Assembly: GCF_030159095.1 (NCBI RefSeq)
Contig: NZ_BRXS01000009.1
Span: forward strand, 1-64,000
Origin: Roseisolibacter agri
Lineage (GTDB): Bacteria; Gemmatimonadota; Gemmatimonadetes; Gemmatimonadales; Gemmatimonadaceae
DNA length: 64,000 nucleotides
Reading direction: 5' to 3'
Under the pieces are notes generated by a model. That model searched no databases, was not told the DNA's origin, and saw only the letters and a program-made list of their open reading frames with translations. This document shows, piece after piece, positions 15,448 to 24,098 of this stretch (position 1 is its first letter; every line of letters starts with the position of its first letter). A program made the translations under genes and the position numbers.

Positions 15448-18060
15448 ACCACACTCCTCTCCCGCCTCGCCCTCGCCGCCGCGCTGGCGGTCGCCGCGCC
15501 GGTCGTCGCGCAGCCAGTCGCCAAGGACGCCGGCGCCGACGCGATGCCCGCGCTCGGCGCCGGCGTCTCGCGCGAGCTGGCCGCATGGCGCGCCGCGCGC
15601 GTGCGCGACGTGCGCTACGACCTCGCGCTCGACGTCACGCGCCCCGACACCGCGACCGGCCGCGTGACCGTCCGCTTCGTGCGGCGCGGCGACGGCGACG
15701 CGGTGCTCGACTTCCGGGGGCTCGCGCTGTCCAGCGTGCAGGCGAACGGCCGCGCGCTCCCCGACGTGCGCGGTGACGGCGCGCACGTGCGCGTGCCGGC
15801 CGCCGCGCTGCGCGTGGGCGAGAACACCGTGACGCTGGACTTCGCCGCGGCCATCGCGCCGGCCGGTGCGAGCGTCATCCGCTACCGCGACGCGACCGAC
15901 GGCGCCGACTACCTGTACACGCTGCTCGTCCCGTCCGACGCGAACGCGCTCTTCCCCTGCTTCGACCAGCCGGACCTGAAGGCGCGCGTGACGCTGTCGC
16001 TGCGCGTGCCCGCCGCGTGGACCGCCGTCGCGAACGGCCCCGCCGTCGCCGACTCGGTCGCGGGCGAGGACCGCCTGCTGCGCTTCGCCGAGACGCGGCC
16101 CATCAGCACGTACCTCGTCGCGTTCGCGGCGGGGCCGTGGCACGTCGCGACGCGCACGGTCGGCGGCCGCACGATCTCGCTCTACTCGCGCGCGTCGCGC
16201 GCCCGCGAGGTCGAGGTCGACTCGCTGATCGACGCCAACGCCCGCGCGCTGGCGTGGCTCACGACGTACTTCGGCCGCCCGTATCCGTTCGCCAAGTACG
16301 ACATGGTGCTGGCGCCGGCGTTCCCGTTCGGCGGCATGGAGCACCCGGGCGCCGTCTTCTACAACGAGGAGAGCTTCGTCTACCGCGAGCGGCCCACGCA
16401 GCCGCAGCGCATCGGCCGCACGGCGACCATCTACCACGAGGTCGCGCACCAGTGGTTCGGCGACCTGGTGACGATGCGCTGGTTCGACGACCTGTGGCTC
16501 AAGGAAGGCTTCGCGACGTACATGGCGGCGCGCATGCAGGCCGCGCTCGACCCGGCATCGGAGGCGTGGAAGACCTTCTACCTCCGCAACAAGCCGACCG
16601 CCTACGCCGTCGACGCCTCCCTCGGCACGACGCCGGTCTGGCAGGAGCTCGGGAACCTCGACCAGGCCAAGAGCAACTACGGCGCGATCGTCTACAACAA
16701 GGCGCCGTCGGTGCTGAAGCAGCTCGAGTACGTCGTGGGCGAGCGCGCGTTCCGCGACGGCGTGCGGCGCTTCCTCGCGCGGCACGCCTACGCCAACGCG
16801 ACGTGGCGCGACCTGCTCGCCGCCGTCGGCGAGGCGTCCGGCCGCGACCTCTCGGCCTGGGGCGCGCAGTACATCCTGCGGCCCGGGCTCCCGGTGCTCG
16901 AGGCGACCGCCGCGGACGGCGGCGTCACCATCACGCAGCGTGCGGCGCAGGACCTCTCGGGCGGCGATCCGTGGCCCATCCGCGCCGAGCTGCTCGTGAA
17001 GGGCGACGGCGCGTCGCAGCTGCGGCGTCCGGTCACGCTGGCCGGCCGCACGACGCGCGTGCCCGTCGCGCCAGACGCCGCCGCGCTCCTCTTCCCCAAC
17101 GCGGGCGACCACGCCTACGCGCTGACGCTGCTCGACTCCGGCTCCGTGCGGTGGGCCGAGCGGCACCTCGGCGACGCGCGCGACGTGGGGGACGCGCTGC
17201 TGCGCGCGCAGCTGTGGGGCGCGCTGTGGGACCTGGCGCGCGAGGCCCGCTACGCGCCGACGCGCTTCCTCGCGCTCGCTCAGCAGGCGCTCCCCACCGA
17301 GCGCGACGAGCAGATCGCGGGCTTCGTGCTCGCGCGCGTGACGCGTGCGGCGACGCGCTGGCTCGGGCCCGCGCAGCGCGACTCCGTGCTGCCGGCGCTG
17401 GAGGCCGTGCTGGCGCGCGCGGCCGACGACACGACGCGCCCGTACGGCATCCGCAAGGCGCACCTGGACGCGCTCGTGTCGGTCGCGCAGACGCCCGCGG
17501 CGCTGACGGCGCTCGACGCGCGCCTCGACTCCGCGACGGCGGCGGGGGCGCCGCTGCGCGGGCCGACGCGCTGGGCGATCGTCACCACGCTGGTCGCGCG
17601 CGGCGCACCGACCGCCGAGCGGCGACTGGCCGAGGAGTCGCGCCGCGACTCGACGAGCGAGGGGAAGCGGCGCGCGTTCGTCGCCGGCGCGGCGCGCGCG
17701 GACAGCGCGGTCAAGCGCGCGTACTTCGCGCGTTACTTCGCCGACCGCGCCCTCAACGAGGAGTGGGTGACGGCGAGCCTCGGTGCGTTCGTGGCGCCGG
17801 GGCACGAGGCGCTCGTGCGGCCGTACGTCGCGCCCGCGCTCGACTCGCTGCCATGGATCCAGCGCAACCGCCGCATCTTCTTCCTCGGCAGCTGGCTCGA
17901 CGCGCTGGTGGGCGGGCAGGGGACGGCCGGGGCGCTGGCGGAGGTCGACGACTTCCTGCGCACGCATCCCACGCTGCCGGCGGACCTGCGCCGCAAGATC
18001 CTGCAGAGCGCCGACGAGCTGCGGCGCACGGTGGCGGTGCGCGCGGCGTTCGCGCGCTGA
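15445..18060 (+). CDS. M1-family aminopeptidase (PepN-like)
   Basis: The 871-aa zinc peptidase has a signal peptide (to about VVAQ), an N-terminal beta saddle, the exopeptidase motif GGMEHPG near residue 296, the zinc site HEVAHQWFGD near 331 and its distal Glu in WLKEGFATYMA near 352. The C-terminal 350 residues form the helical ERAP1-like domain (from about ALLFPNAGDHAYALTLL). It removes N-terminal residues from peptides, here probably in the periplasm. GTG at 15445 is preferred over earlier codons because those would translate element B1. The gene ends with a perfect 19-bp hairpin at 18077. Confidence 0.92.
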   Translation: MTTLLSRLALAAALAVAAPVVAQPVAKDAGADAMPALGAGVSRELAAWRAARVRDVRYDLALDVTRPDTATGRVTVRFVRRGDGDAVLDFRGLALSSVQANGRALPDVRGDGAHVRVPAAALRVGENTVTLDFAAAIAPAGASVIRYRDATDGADYLYTLLVPSDANALFPCFDQPDLKARVTLSLRVPAAWTAVANGPAVADSVAGEDRLLRFAETRPISTYLVAFAAGPWHVATRTVGGRTISLYSRASRAREVEVDSLIDANARALAWLTTYFGRPYPFAKYDMVLAPAFPFGGMEHPGAVFYNEESFVYRERPTQPQRIGRTATIYHEVAHQWFGDLVTMRWFDDLWLKEGFATYMAARMQAALDPASEAWKTFYLRNKPTAYAVDASLGTTPVWQELGNLDQAKSNYGAIVYNKAPSVLKQLEYVVGERAFRDGVRRFLARHAYANATWRDLLAAVGEASGRDLSAWGAQYILRPGLPVLEATAADGGVTITQRAAQDLSGGDPWPIRAELLVKGDGASQLRRPVTLAGRTTRVPVAPDAAALLFPNAGDHAYALTLLDSGSVRWAERHLGDARDVGDALLRAQLWGALWDLAREARYAPTRFLALAQQALPTERDEQIAGFVLARVTRAATRWLGPAQRDSVLPALEAVLARAADDTTRPYGIRKAHLDALVSVAQTPAALTALDARLDSATAAGAPLRGPTRWAIVTTLVARGAPTAERRLAEESRRDSTSEGKRRAFVAGAARADSAVKRAYFARYFADRALNEEWVTASLGAFVAPGHEALVRPYVAPALDSLPWIQRNRRIFFLGSWLDALVGGQGTAGALAEVDDFLRTHPTLPADLRRKILQSADELRRTVAVRAAFAR

Positions 18061-18076
18061 GAGTCGAGCGCACACG

Positions 18077-18120
18077 CGACGCGGGGCCGGTGCGCATCGT
18101 CGCGCACCGGCCCCGCGTCG
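18077..18120. terminator. Bidirectional terminator, perfect 19-bp stem
   Basis: CGACGCGGGGCCGGTGCGC (18077-18095), a six-base loop, then its exact complement (18102-18120). It lies between the convergent M1 peptidase and ferritin-like genes. There is no T-tract on either strand. Confidence 0.85.
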
Positions 18121-18133
18121 TCGGGGGATCCGC

Positions 18134-19030
18134 TCAGACGATGAAGGGATCGACGATCGCCAGCACCTCGGCCATCGTCAGCGGCTCGTCGAACGCCTCG
18201 GTGACGGCGTCCTGGCCGATGTCGAAGTCCGGACGCAGGCGCGCCATTAGCGGCACGACGTTGACCCCCGCGTGCGTCGTGTTCTGCTCGCCCGCGTAGA
18301 CCGCGTTCGCGCCCGGGACGTCGGTGACGTTGCGCGTGATCCAGCCCTGGTAGAGCGGGTCGGTCTCGCTGAACGCGCCGCGCATGCGGCGGATCTGCGC
18401 CGCGTGGCGCGCCTCGACGGAGTGGACCTGCAGCGCGGCCTGCAGCGCGAAGTTGTTGCCGTCGGGGCCGCGGAACGGACGCAGCGCGGGCGCCTGGCCC
18501 TTGTACGCGCGCACGCCCGTGTCCTCGAACGCCTGCGCCACGGCCATCAGCGTGCCGTAGCCGCCCGGGCTGAAGAGGCCCGCGTAGGGCCCGCGTCCCG
18601 AGCCGTTGCCACCGGTGAAGTCGAACGTCGGCTTGGCGACCGCGGCGGCGCCGAGCGTGCGGCGCAGGAAGTCGACGTGCGCGCGCTCGTGGTCGCGGAT
18701 CGTCGCGAAGACCGCGGCGTCACGCTCGGGGACGATGCCCGAGTTCACCGCGCGCACGTAGAACTCCGCCTCCAGCTCCTCAAGCGTGAGCGCGAAGTTG
18801 AAGATGTTCACGACGGCCGCGGGCAGGCCGCCGGTCTGTCCGAACGCCTCGCGCGCGAGCGCGGCCAGGGCCACGGGCGCCGATGCGACGCGCAGCGCGG
18901 TCGCGAGGCCGACGGACGCGGCGGCCCCGCCCTTGAGGGCGGCGCGGCGCGTGAGCGGCGCGGTGAGGCGGCCGACGAGCTCGGGATCGCTGGCGGCGAG
19001 CGCGGGGAGGAGCGGCTGGTGCTGGTCCAT
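18134..19030 (-). CDS. Ferritin-like domain protein with twin-arginine-type leader
   Basis: A 298-aa member of the Ferritin_2-like family (PF13668). The leader has TRRAALKGGAAASVGLATAL, suggesting Tat export. The four-helix ligand pattern appears as EELEAEFYV, IRDHERAHVDFLRRTLG, QAFEDTGVRAYKG and VHSVEARHAAQIRRMRG, with Glu and E-x-x-H residues as in ferritin-like diiron proteins. Some families in this group are stress or desiccation related, but the reaction is unknown. ATG at 19030 follows GAGGA. It is the second gene of a two-gene operon, 13 bases behind its paralogue. Confidence 0.82.
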   Translation of the reverse strand: MDQHQPLLPALAASDPELVGRLTAPLTRRAALKGGAAASVGLATALRVASAPVALAALAREAFGQTGGLPAAVVNIFNFALTLEELEAEFYVRAVNSGIVPERDAAVFATIRDHERAHVDFLRRTLGAAAVAKPTFDFTGGNGSGRGPYAGLFSPGGYGTLMAVAQAFEDTGVRAYKGQAPALRPFRGPDGNNFALQAALQVHSVEARHAAQIRRMRGAFSETDPLYQGWITRNVTDVPGANAVYAGEQNTTHAGVNVVPLMARLRPDFDIGQDAVTEAFDEPLTMAEVLAIVDPFIV

Positions 19031-19043
19031 GGGGTCCTCGCGC

Positions 19044-19772
19044 TCAGGCGTTGACGACGGTGATGTTCTGCACGACGAACGGCCGCGCCGCCGACAGGAC
19101 CTGCGTGGGCGTGAGCGCCGGGTCGAACGCGTCGGGCGCGAAGGCCGACGAGGTGTTGCCGTTGCGCACCGCGCGGATCGCGGACGCGTGGCGCGCCTCG
19201 ACCGAGACGATCTTGCCGGCGACGGCGAGGAACGCCTCGTTCGTCAGGTAGCGGCCGGCGCCGTTGTAGGCGCCCACGCCGAGGTCCTCGAACGTCTGCG
19301 CGGTCGTGAGGACGGAGTCGCGGTTCGTGAAGTTGATGCTCGCGAAGTTCACCGAGAGGTCGGGGATCGCGCTCGTGCCGAGGGCGGCACGGAAGAACTC
19401 GCGGTGCGCGATCTCGTGGTCCCGGAGGTCGCGCAGGATCGACTGCTCGCTCGGCGTAAAGCGCGAGGTGAAGCCGCTCGTCGCGACGACCTGCGTGTAG
19501 AACGCCGCCTCGAGCTGCTCCAGCGCGTAGGCGTAGTTCAGCACGTCCACGTCGCTCGAGAAGTCGAGCGTCACGTTGTTGCCGTTGACGACCGCGAAGC
19601 TGGCGTCGCGCGGCGCCAGCGGCGCGGTCGACGTGTCGGTGCACGCGGCGAGCGCGCCTCCGACGGTCAGCGTCACGCCCGCGAGCCCCGCGGCGCGCAG
19701 GAAGTCGCGGCGGCTGCGCTCCGCCGGCGGCGCCGACACAGCGCGCGGGTTCCCCTGTTGCGTCCCGTCCAT
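19044..19772 (-). CDS. Ferritin-like domain lipoprotein (paralogue of the next gene)
   Basis: A 242-aa Ferritin_2-like protein. The N-terminus combines a twin-arginine motif (RSRRDFLRAAGLAGV) with a lipobox (GGALAAC), so it is probably a Tat-exported lipoprotein. The helix signatures are ALEQLEAAFYTQ, LRDHEIAHREFFRAALG, AQTFEDLGVGAYNGAG and VSVEARHASAIRAVRNG, aligning one to one with the downstream paralogue. ATG at 19772 is preceded by a strong GGAGGGG. The pair may have arisen by duplication; both likely act outside the cytoplasm. Confidence 0.82.
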   Translation of the reverse strand: MDGTQQGNPRAVSAPPAERSRRDFLRAAGLAGVTLTVGGALAACTDTSTAPLAPRDASFAVVNGNNVTLDFSSDVDVLNYAYALEQLEAAFYTQVVATSGFTSRFTPSEQSILRDLRDHEIAHREFFRAALGTSAIPDLSVNFASINFTNRDSVLTTAQTFEDLGVGAYNGAGRYLTNEAFLAVAGKIVSVEARHASAIRAVRNGNTSSAFAPDAFDPALTPTQVLSAARPFVVQNITVVNA

Positions 19773-20184
19773 ATGGTGCTCCCCTCCTCCCCTGAACCCG
19801 GCGCTGCGTCGTCGCCCTCCACCAGCCGGCCGGTGGAAGCGTGGGCCTCTCGTGAGGCCGTGAGACGTCGGCGCACGCGCGTCGCTCACGCCGACGCGTG
19901 CACCAACGACCGATCGTGTACGGCGCTCGCCGCACGATGGATGTGTCGCGAGACCTGACACGCATCTCGGCGCGACGCGGCACCGTTGGCAAGCGACGAG
20001 CCATGATGAGGCGTGCGTCATCAGCTCAGGCGGATGAACGCGTCGATCGTGCACGGAGTGCCCGTGAACGCCATCAGGTTGCCGCTGCGCGATGCAGCAG
20101 CGTGCGTTCGTCGACAGCTGTGGTGCAGGCCAGCTGCGTGATGCGTGGACGCCATCGACGCGATGGAGCAGCACTGCATCGGTC
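19773..20184. other. Non-coding stretch upstream of the ferritin-like operon
   Basis: I see no convincing gene in these 412 bases. Short open frames on both strands have neither a ribosome site nor the usual third-position GC pattern. The segment CACCGGCCGGCTGG-type inverted repeat near 19818-19833 (CCAGCCGGCCGG) and a few GATCG palindromes are present. The ferritin-like operon promoter should lie here, but no clear -35/-10 pair stands out. Confidence 0.5.
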
Positions 20185-20312
20185 GACGGGATGACCCAGG
20201 AGGCTCCGTGCGGCGCGCCGTTCCATGCGCCATGCGGAGCCTCCTGGTCATCCCGTCATCCTGCCCAGTGCCGTTCGCCGTTCAGGGTCCCGCGCGCTGT
20301 GCCGGAGTCTGC
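20185..20312. repeat. Diverged family B element (B')
   Basis: GACGGGATGACCCAGGAGG continues to CTCCG (20185-20208) and pairs with CGGAGCCTCCTGGTCATCCC plus GTC (20235-20257), with one bulged base. The right flank, CATCCTGCCCAGTGCCGTTCGCC then GTTCAGGGTCC, parallels the right end of family B (CATCCTTGCTGCCGTTGCC then GTTCGGGTCC). It directly joins family C element C3, forming a composite. Confidence 0.7.
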
Positions 20313-20315
20313 GAA

Positions 20316-20543
20316 CCGGGGACTACGGATGCTCCGGATGAGACGGATGCTCCGGATCCCTCCTCCTGCCGGCGACGTCCCATGCGCCGGTGCGGAGGAG
20401 ATCCGTCTGATCCGCCTCATCCGAAGCATCCGTATCCAGACGCGCAGTGCGTGCAGGCCGGCTGCGACGTCGGTCGCCGAGGGCATGGAGCCACACGCAG
20501 CACGCAGCACGCAGCACGCAGCACGCAGCACGCAGCACGCAGC
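20316..20543. repeat. Palindromic element C3 with seven CACGCAG heptamers
   Basis: Family C copy ending six bases before the EamA stop codon. The inner arms hold GGATGCTCCGGAT units against ATCCGAAGCATCCG. The right border is a tandem array of exactly seven perfect CACGCAG heptamers (20494-20542), the longest in the window. The left heptamers are absent; element B' takes their place. Confidence 0.85.
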
Positions 20544-20548
20544 CGGCT

Positions 20549-21430
20549 CTATCGCCCCCACGCCATCAGCAGGCAGCCACAGAGCAGCAGCGACACGCCG
20601 AGCCGCCGCGGAGCGGACACGTGCTCGCCCAGCAGCCGCGCGCCGAGCCACACGCCGACCGCGATGCTGAACTGCCGCAGCCCCACCACGTACGTCGAGC
20701 CGCCGGTGCGCAGCGCCGCCAGGGCGAGCCCGTAGCTCAGGGTGTTGAGCACGCCGACCGTGATCGCCGCGCCGCGGTGTGCGCGCCATTCCGCGCGCAC
20801 CGCGGGCACGCCCTCGGCGCGGACCACCCATGCGAGGTAGCCCGCGCCCGCGCACGCCGTGTAGCCGTAGAAGTACGCCCACAGCGAGACGCTGCGCACC
20901 GCGTACTTGTCCCAGATCGTGCTCGTGCCCAGGATGAGCGCCATCAGCAGCGCGAGCAGCGTCGCGGGGCCGCGCAGCTGCGTCGCCAGCTCGCGCCACG
21001 CCTCGCGCCGCAGCGCGGGCAGCTGCATCACCAGCACGCCCGCGACGATGCAGACGATCGCGATCCACCCGAGCGGTCCCACGCGCTCCCCGAAGGCGAG
21101 CCAGCCGAGCGGCGGTAGGAAGAGCAGCGCGCCGCCGCGCGCGATCGGATAGATGAACGACAGGTCGCCGACGCGGTACGCCGCGCCGAGCGTGACGTAG
21201 CCCGCGAGCACGAAGAAGGTGCCGAGGGCGATGAACGGCCCGACGCCCGCGAGCGTTCCCGCCGGCGCGCGCCACGCCAGCGCCAGCGCGGCGGGCAGGA
21301 ACACCACCGCCTCCGCCGCCTTGCTGAGCGCGATGAAGGCGCGCGTCCCGCCGGCGCGCTTCAGCAGGTAGTTCCAGTACGCGTGCGCGGCCGCCGAGAT
21401 CAGGACGAGGAAGACCGCGGTCGGCGTCAC
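20549..21430 (-). CDS. EamA/DMT-superfamily transporter
   Basis: A 293-aa inner-membrane protein with about ten hydrophobic helices in two EamA repeats (YPIARGGALLFLPPLGWLAFGERVG marks the end of the first, STYVVGLRQFSIAVGVWLGARLLGE the end of the second). DMT transporters export amino acids, nucleotides or other metabolites; the substrate cannot be told. GTG at 21430 is chosen because it opens the first membrane helix (AVFLVLISAAAHAYWNYLL). It follows the TolB-like lipoprotein gene by 31 bases on the same strand. Confidence 0.87.
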   Translation of the reverse strand: MTPTAVFLVLISAAAHAYWNYLLKRAGGTRAFIALSKAAEAVVFLPAALALAWRAPAGTLAGVGPFIALGTFFVLAGYVTLGAAYRVGDLSFIYPIARGGALLFLPPLGWLAFGERVGPLGWIAIVCIVAGVLVMQLPALRREAWRELATQLRGPATLLALLMALILGTSTIWDKYAVRSVSLWAYFYGYTACAGAGYLAWVVRAEGVPAVRAEWRAHRGAAITVGVLNTLSYGLALAALRTGGSTYVVGLRQFSIAVGVWLGARLLGEHVSAPRRLGVSLLLCGCLLMAWGR

Positions 21431-21461
21431 GCGCGCGTCGCTCGCGGCGTCACGAACGCCC

Positions 21462-22547
21462 TCACGGGCGCCACTCGGCGATGAACAGGTTCGTGTCGCC
21501 GGCCCGGTCGGCGCCGCGGTTCGACGCCCACACGAGGCGCTTGCCGTCGTGGCTGAACATCGGGAAGCCGTCGAACTCCGGGTTGCGCGTGATCTGCTCC
21601 AGCCCCGTGCCGTCGAGGTTCACCGCGAACAGGTCGAAGTTGCGGCTGCGCGGGTTCTGGTGGTTGCTCGAGAAGACGATGCGCCGTCCGTCCGGCGTCC
21701 ACGACGGGCCGAAGTTCGCGCCACCGAGCCGCGTGATCTGCCGCTGGTCGCTGCCGTCGGCGTTCATCACGAACAGCTCCATCCGGTTGGGGCGGATCAT
21801 CCGCTGGCCGAGCAGCTCGCGGTACTGCCGCAGGCCGGCCGAGTCCTCGGGCGCGTAGTGCCAGGCGCGGTAGACGATCTTCGTGCCGTCGGGGCTCCAC
21901 CACGGGCCGCCGTCGTAGCCCGGCGTCGTCGTGAGGCGGCGCACGTCGCTGCCGTCGACGCTCATCGTGTAGATGTCGAGGTCCCCGTCCTTCAGCGACG
22001 TGAACACGATGCGCGTCCCGTCGGGCGACAGCACGCCCTCGGCCGTGTACACGCCGTAGTTGGTGAGGCGCTTGAGGTCGGAGCCGTCGCGGTTGGCCGT
22101 GTAGATGTCGTACGGGTCGATGCCCCACACGTAGCCCTTCGACGGATCGGGCTTGGCCGGGCACGCGGCGCCGGCGGCGTGCGTCGAGGCGAAGAAGAGC
22201 CGCCGGTCGCCCGGCAGGAACCAGCCGCAGGTCGTCTTGCCCTCGCCGTTGGAGACGCGCGCGAGCTGCGTGCCGTCGACGCGCACCACGTACTGCTGGT
22301 CGCAGGCGCGCCCGTCGCGCGTGCTCTGGAAGGTTAGCCACTGGTCGTCGTGGCTGAAGTACGCCTCCGCGTTCTCGCCGCCGAAGGTGATCTGGCGGAC
22401 GTTCGCGAGGTGCGTCTCGCCGCTGTCGGGCGTCACCGCGCGCGCGGGCGACTGGGCGGGCGGCTCGCCACCGGTGGAGACCACGACGCCGCGCGAGCAG
22501 GCGGCGGCGGCCAAGACGGCGGCGAGCAGGAGGCGCGGGCGAGGCAT
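21462..22547 (-). CDS. TolB-like beta-propeller lipoprotein (PD40 repeats)
   Basis: The 361-aa protein begins with a signal peptide and lipobox (LAAAAC) and consists of WD40-like PD40 blades, visible as repeated D-G-S/T-x-x-x-x-L-T and F-S-x-D-G-x-x-I-V-F motifs (LSPDGTRIVFTSLKDGDLDIY, WSPDGTKIVYRA, WTPDGRRIVFSSNHQNP, FSHDGKRLVWASNRG). Such propellers bind partner proteins or peptides in the periplasm. It is not TolB of the Tol-Pal complex by context. The role is unknown. It is followed by the EamA gene. Confidence 0.85.
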   Translation of the reverse strand: MPRPRLLLAAVLAAAACSRGVVVSTGGEPPAQSPARAVTPDSGETHLANVRQITFGGENAEAYFSHDDQWLTFQSTRDGRACDQQYVVRVDGTQLARVSNGEGKTTCGWFLPGDRRLFFASTHAAGAACPAKPDPSKGYVWGIDPYDIYTANRDGSDLKRLTNYGVYTAEGVLSPDGTRIVFTSLKDGDLDIYTMSVDGSDVRRLTTTPGYDGGPWWSPDGTKIVYRAWHYAPEDSAGLRQYRELLGQRMIRPNRMELFVMNADGSDQRQITRLGGANFGPSWTPDGRRIVFSSNHQNPRSRNFDLFAVNLDGTGLEQITRNPEFDGFPMFSHDGKRLVWASNRGADRAGDTNLFIAEWRP

Positions 22548-22619
22548 GCGATGCGGGGAAGGGGTGGCCGGAAAGAAAGCGCGCGAGGCCGCGCCGGGGA
22601 GCCCTGTGCTCAATTCCGA

Positions 22620-22648
22620 TTGACAAGGTCGGGATTGCCGGCAAGGTT
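22620..22648 (+). promoter_or_regulatory. Promoter of the PepSY gene
   Basis: A perfect TTGACA (22620-22625) is followed after 17 bases by AAGGTT (22643-22648), and the ATG comes seven bases later. This leaves almost no leader. The -35 match is strong, the -10 weak. Confidence 0.5.
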
Positions 22649-22655
22649 CCCCGCC

Positions 22656-23891
22656 ATGCCTGCGCCCATCGCCTCCACGGCCCCCACCACCCGGCGCCGC
22701 GGTCTCTGGACCGGCGTCGTCCGCCCCACGCTGTTCTGGCTGCACCTCGTCACCGGCGTCGCGGCCGGCGCGGTCGTGCTGATCATGTCGCTGACCGGCG
22801 TGCTGCTGACCTACCAGCGGCAGATCACGACGTGGTCCACCGGGACGGTGCAGGTGCCGGCCGGGGCGACGCGCCTCCCGCTGGACACGCTGGTCGCCCG
22901 CGTGCGGCTGGCCGAGCCGGGGGTGAAGGTGACCGGCGTGACCGTGCGCGACGAGCCGAACGCGCCCGTGGCGGTCGGCGTCGAGCCGCGGCGGACCATC
23001 GCCCTCGATCCGTACACGGGCGCGGTGCTGCCCGGGAGCCCGGACGTGCGGGCGTTCTTCGCGGCCGTCGAGCGGTGGCATCGCTCGCTCGCGACCGGCC
23101 CGTCGGTGCGCGACCCGCTGGGCGTGAAGATCACGGGCGCGAGCAACCTGGCCTTCCTCTTCCTGCTGATCAGCGGCGCCTTCCTCTGGTGGCCGCGGAA
23201 GGTCAGCCGCCGCTCGCTGCGCGCGGTGCTGGTCCCGACGTTCCGGGCCCGCGGGCGCGCGCGCGACTGGAACTGGCACCACGTCATGGGAGCGTGGACG
23301 GCGCCCGTGATGCTGCTGGTCGTCTTCACCGCGGCGATGATCTCGTACGCCTGGCCGGCGGCGCTGGTGATCCGCGCCTTCGGTGGCGAGCCGCCGAAGG
23401 CGGAGGCGCCGCGCGAGGGCGGTGGGCGCCCGGGCGGTGCACGTCCCGAGGGACCCGCCTTCGCGCCCGACCTCGACGCGCTGTTCGCGAAGGCCGGCGC
23501 GGCGGCGCCCGGGTGGAAGCAGCTCCAGCTCCGCTACCCGGCAAACGGCGCCAAGACGGCCACCCTCACCGCGTCCGCGACCGCCAGCAACCGCCCCGAC
23601 GGGCGCACCACGCTGACCGTCGACGCGCGCTCGGCCGAGATCACGAAGGTCCAGCCCTATGCCAAGCTGCCGGTCGCGCAGAAGGTGCGGTCGTGGGTGC
23701 GCCCGGTGCACACCGGCGAGGCGGCGGGCGTCGTCGGGCAGACGCTGGCGGGGCTGGCGTCGGCGGCCGGCGTCGGCCTCGTGTGGACGGGGCTCGCGCT
23801 GACGCTGCGCCGCCTGCTGGCGCGGGCGCGGCGGCGGGCGCTGGAGGTGGTGGAGGACGGCGAGGACGAGCGTCGGCCGGTGGCGGCCTGA
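22656..23891 (+). CDS. PepSY-associated TM-helix membrane protein
   Basis: A 411-aa PepSY_TM family protein (related to PiuB). Four membrane helices are evident: FWLHLVTGVAAGAVVLIMSLTGVLLTY, NLAFLFLLISGAFLWWP, MGAWTAPVMLLVVFTAAMISYAW and the C-terminal AGLASAAGVGLVWTGLALTL, with conserved His residues (WLHLVTG, WHRSL, WNWHHVMG, VHTGEA). The family is linked to reduction of iron-siderophore complexes at the inner membrane and often stands near TonB-dependent receptors. Here a SusC-type receptor follows on the same strand 520 bases later, which fits but does not prove such a link. Confidence 0.85.
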   Translation: MPAPIASTAPTTRRRGLWTGVVRPTLFWLHLVTGVAAGAVVLIMSLTGVLLTYQRQITTWSTGTVQVPAGATRLPLDTLVARVRLAEPGVKVTGVTVRDEPNAPVAVGVEPRRTIALDPYTGAVLPGSPDVRAFFAAVERWHRSLATGPSVRDPLGVKITGASNLAFLFLLISGAFLWWPRKVSRRSLRAVLVPTFRARGRARDWNWHHVMGAWTAPVMLLVVFTAAMISYAWPAALVIRAFGGEPPKAEAPREGGGRPGGARPEGPAFAPDLDALFAKAGAAAPGWKQLQLRYPANGAKTATLTASATASNRPDGRTTLTVDARSAEITKVQPYAKLPVAQKVRSWVRPVHTGEAAGVVGQTLAGLASAAGVGLVWTGLALTLRRLLARARRRALEVVEDGEDERRPVAA

Positions 23892-23949
23892 CCCGCTGAT
23901 GCACGCCGCGACGCGGCGTTGAGGCGGTGTTGAGGCGCGCCGCGCGCGC

Positions 23950-23978
23950 TTGCGGCGTGTTCCGGGCGGCCCTATCGT
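23950..23978 (+). promoter_or_regulatory. Promoter of the SusC/SusD operon
   Basis: TTGCGG (23950-23955), 17 bases, TATCGT (23973-23978). It lies 120 bases before the leader open reading frame and 430 before susC, in the only intergenic gap on this side. Good spacing and AT content for this genome. Confidence 0.55.
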
Positions 23979-23999
23979 CGCCCCCGTAGGGCTCGCGGA

Positions 24000-24029
24000 G
24001 CGGGGGATCGGCACGACCGAGTCCCCCGC
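24000..24029 (+). promoter_or_regulatory. Leader hairpin of the SusC/SusD transcript
   Basis: GCGGGGGA (24000-24007) pairs with TCCCCCGC (24022-24029), enclosing a nested TCGG/CCGA stem. It begins about 20 bases after the -10 element, so it would form the 5' end of the mRNA. A 12-bp direct repeat (GTGTGACGCTTC / GTGTGACGCCTC) follows at 24033-24056. The function is not known. Confidence 0.5.
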
Positions 24030-24098
24030 GACGTGTGACGCTTCGTGTGACGCCTCGTGCTCGCGCCCGGTCCGTCCTTCACAGGAGGACGCACGACG

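Noticed and set aside
13510-18075. A 1521-codon open frame on the minus strand opposite the amidohydrolase and M1 genes
   Set aside because: It is a shadow of two well-recognised plus-strand genes; its translation is an Arg/Ala-rich low-complexity string without domains.
20021-20251. Short minus-strand frame ending NLMAFTGTPCTIDAFIRLS
   Set aside because: The tail looks protein-like, but the frame lacks a start with a ribosome site and runs through the hairpin B'; at most a gene relic.
23950-24098. In-frame upstream extension of the small frame before susC
   Set aside because: It would start at the promoter itself and includes a hairpin and a 12-bp direct repeat, so it is more likely untranslated leader.
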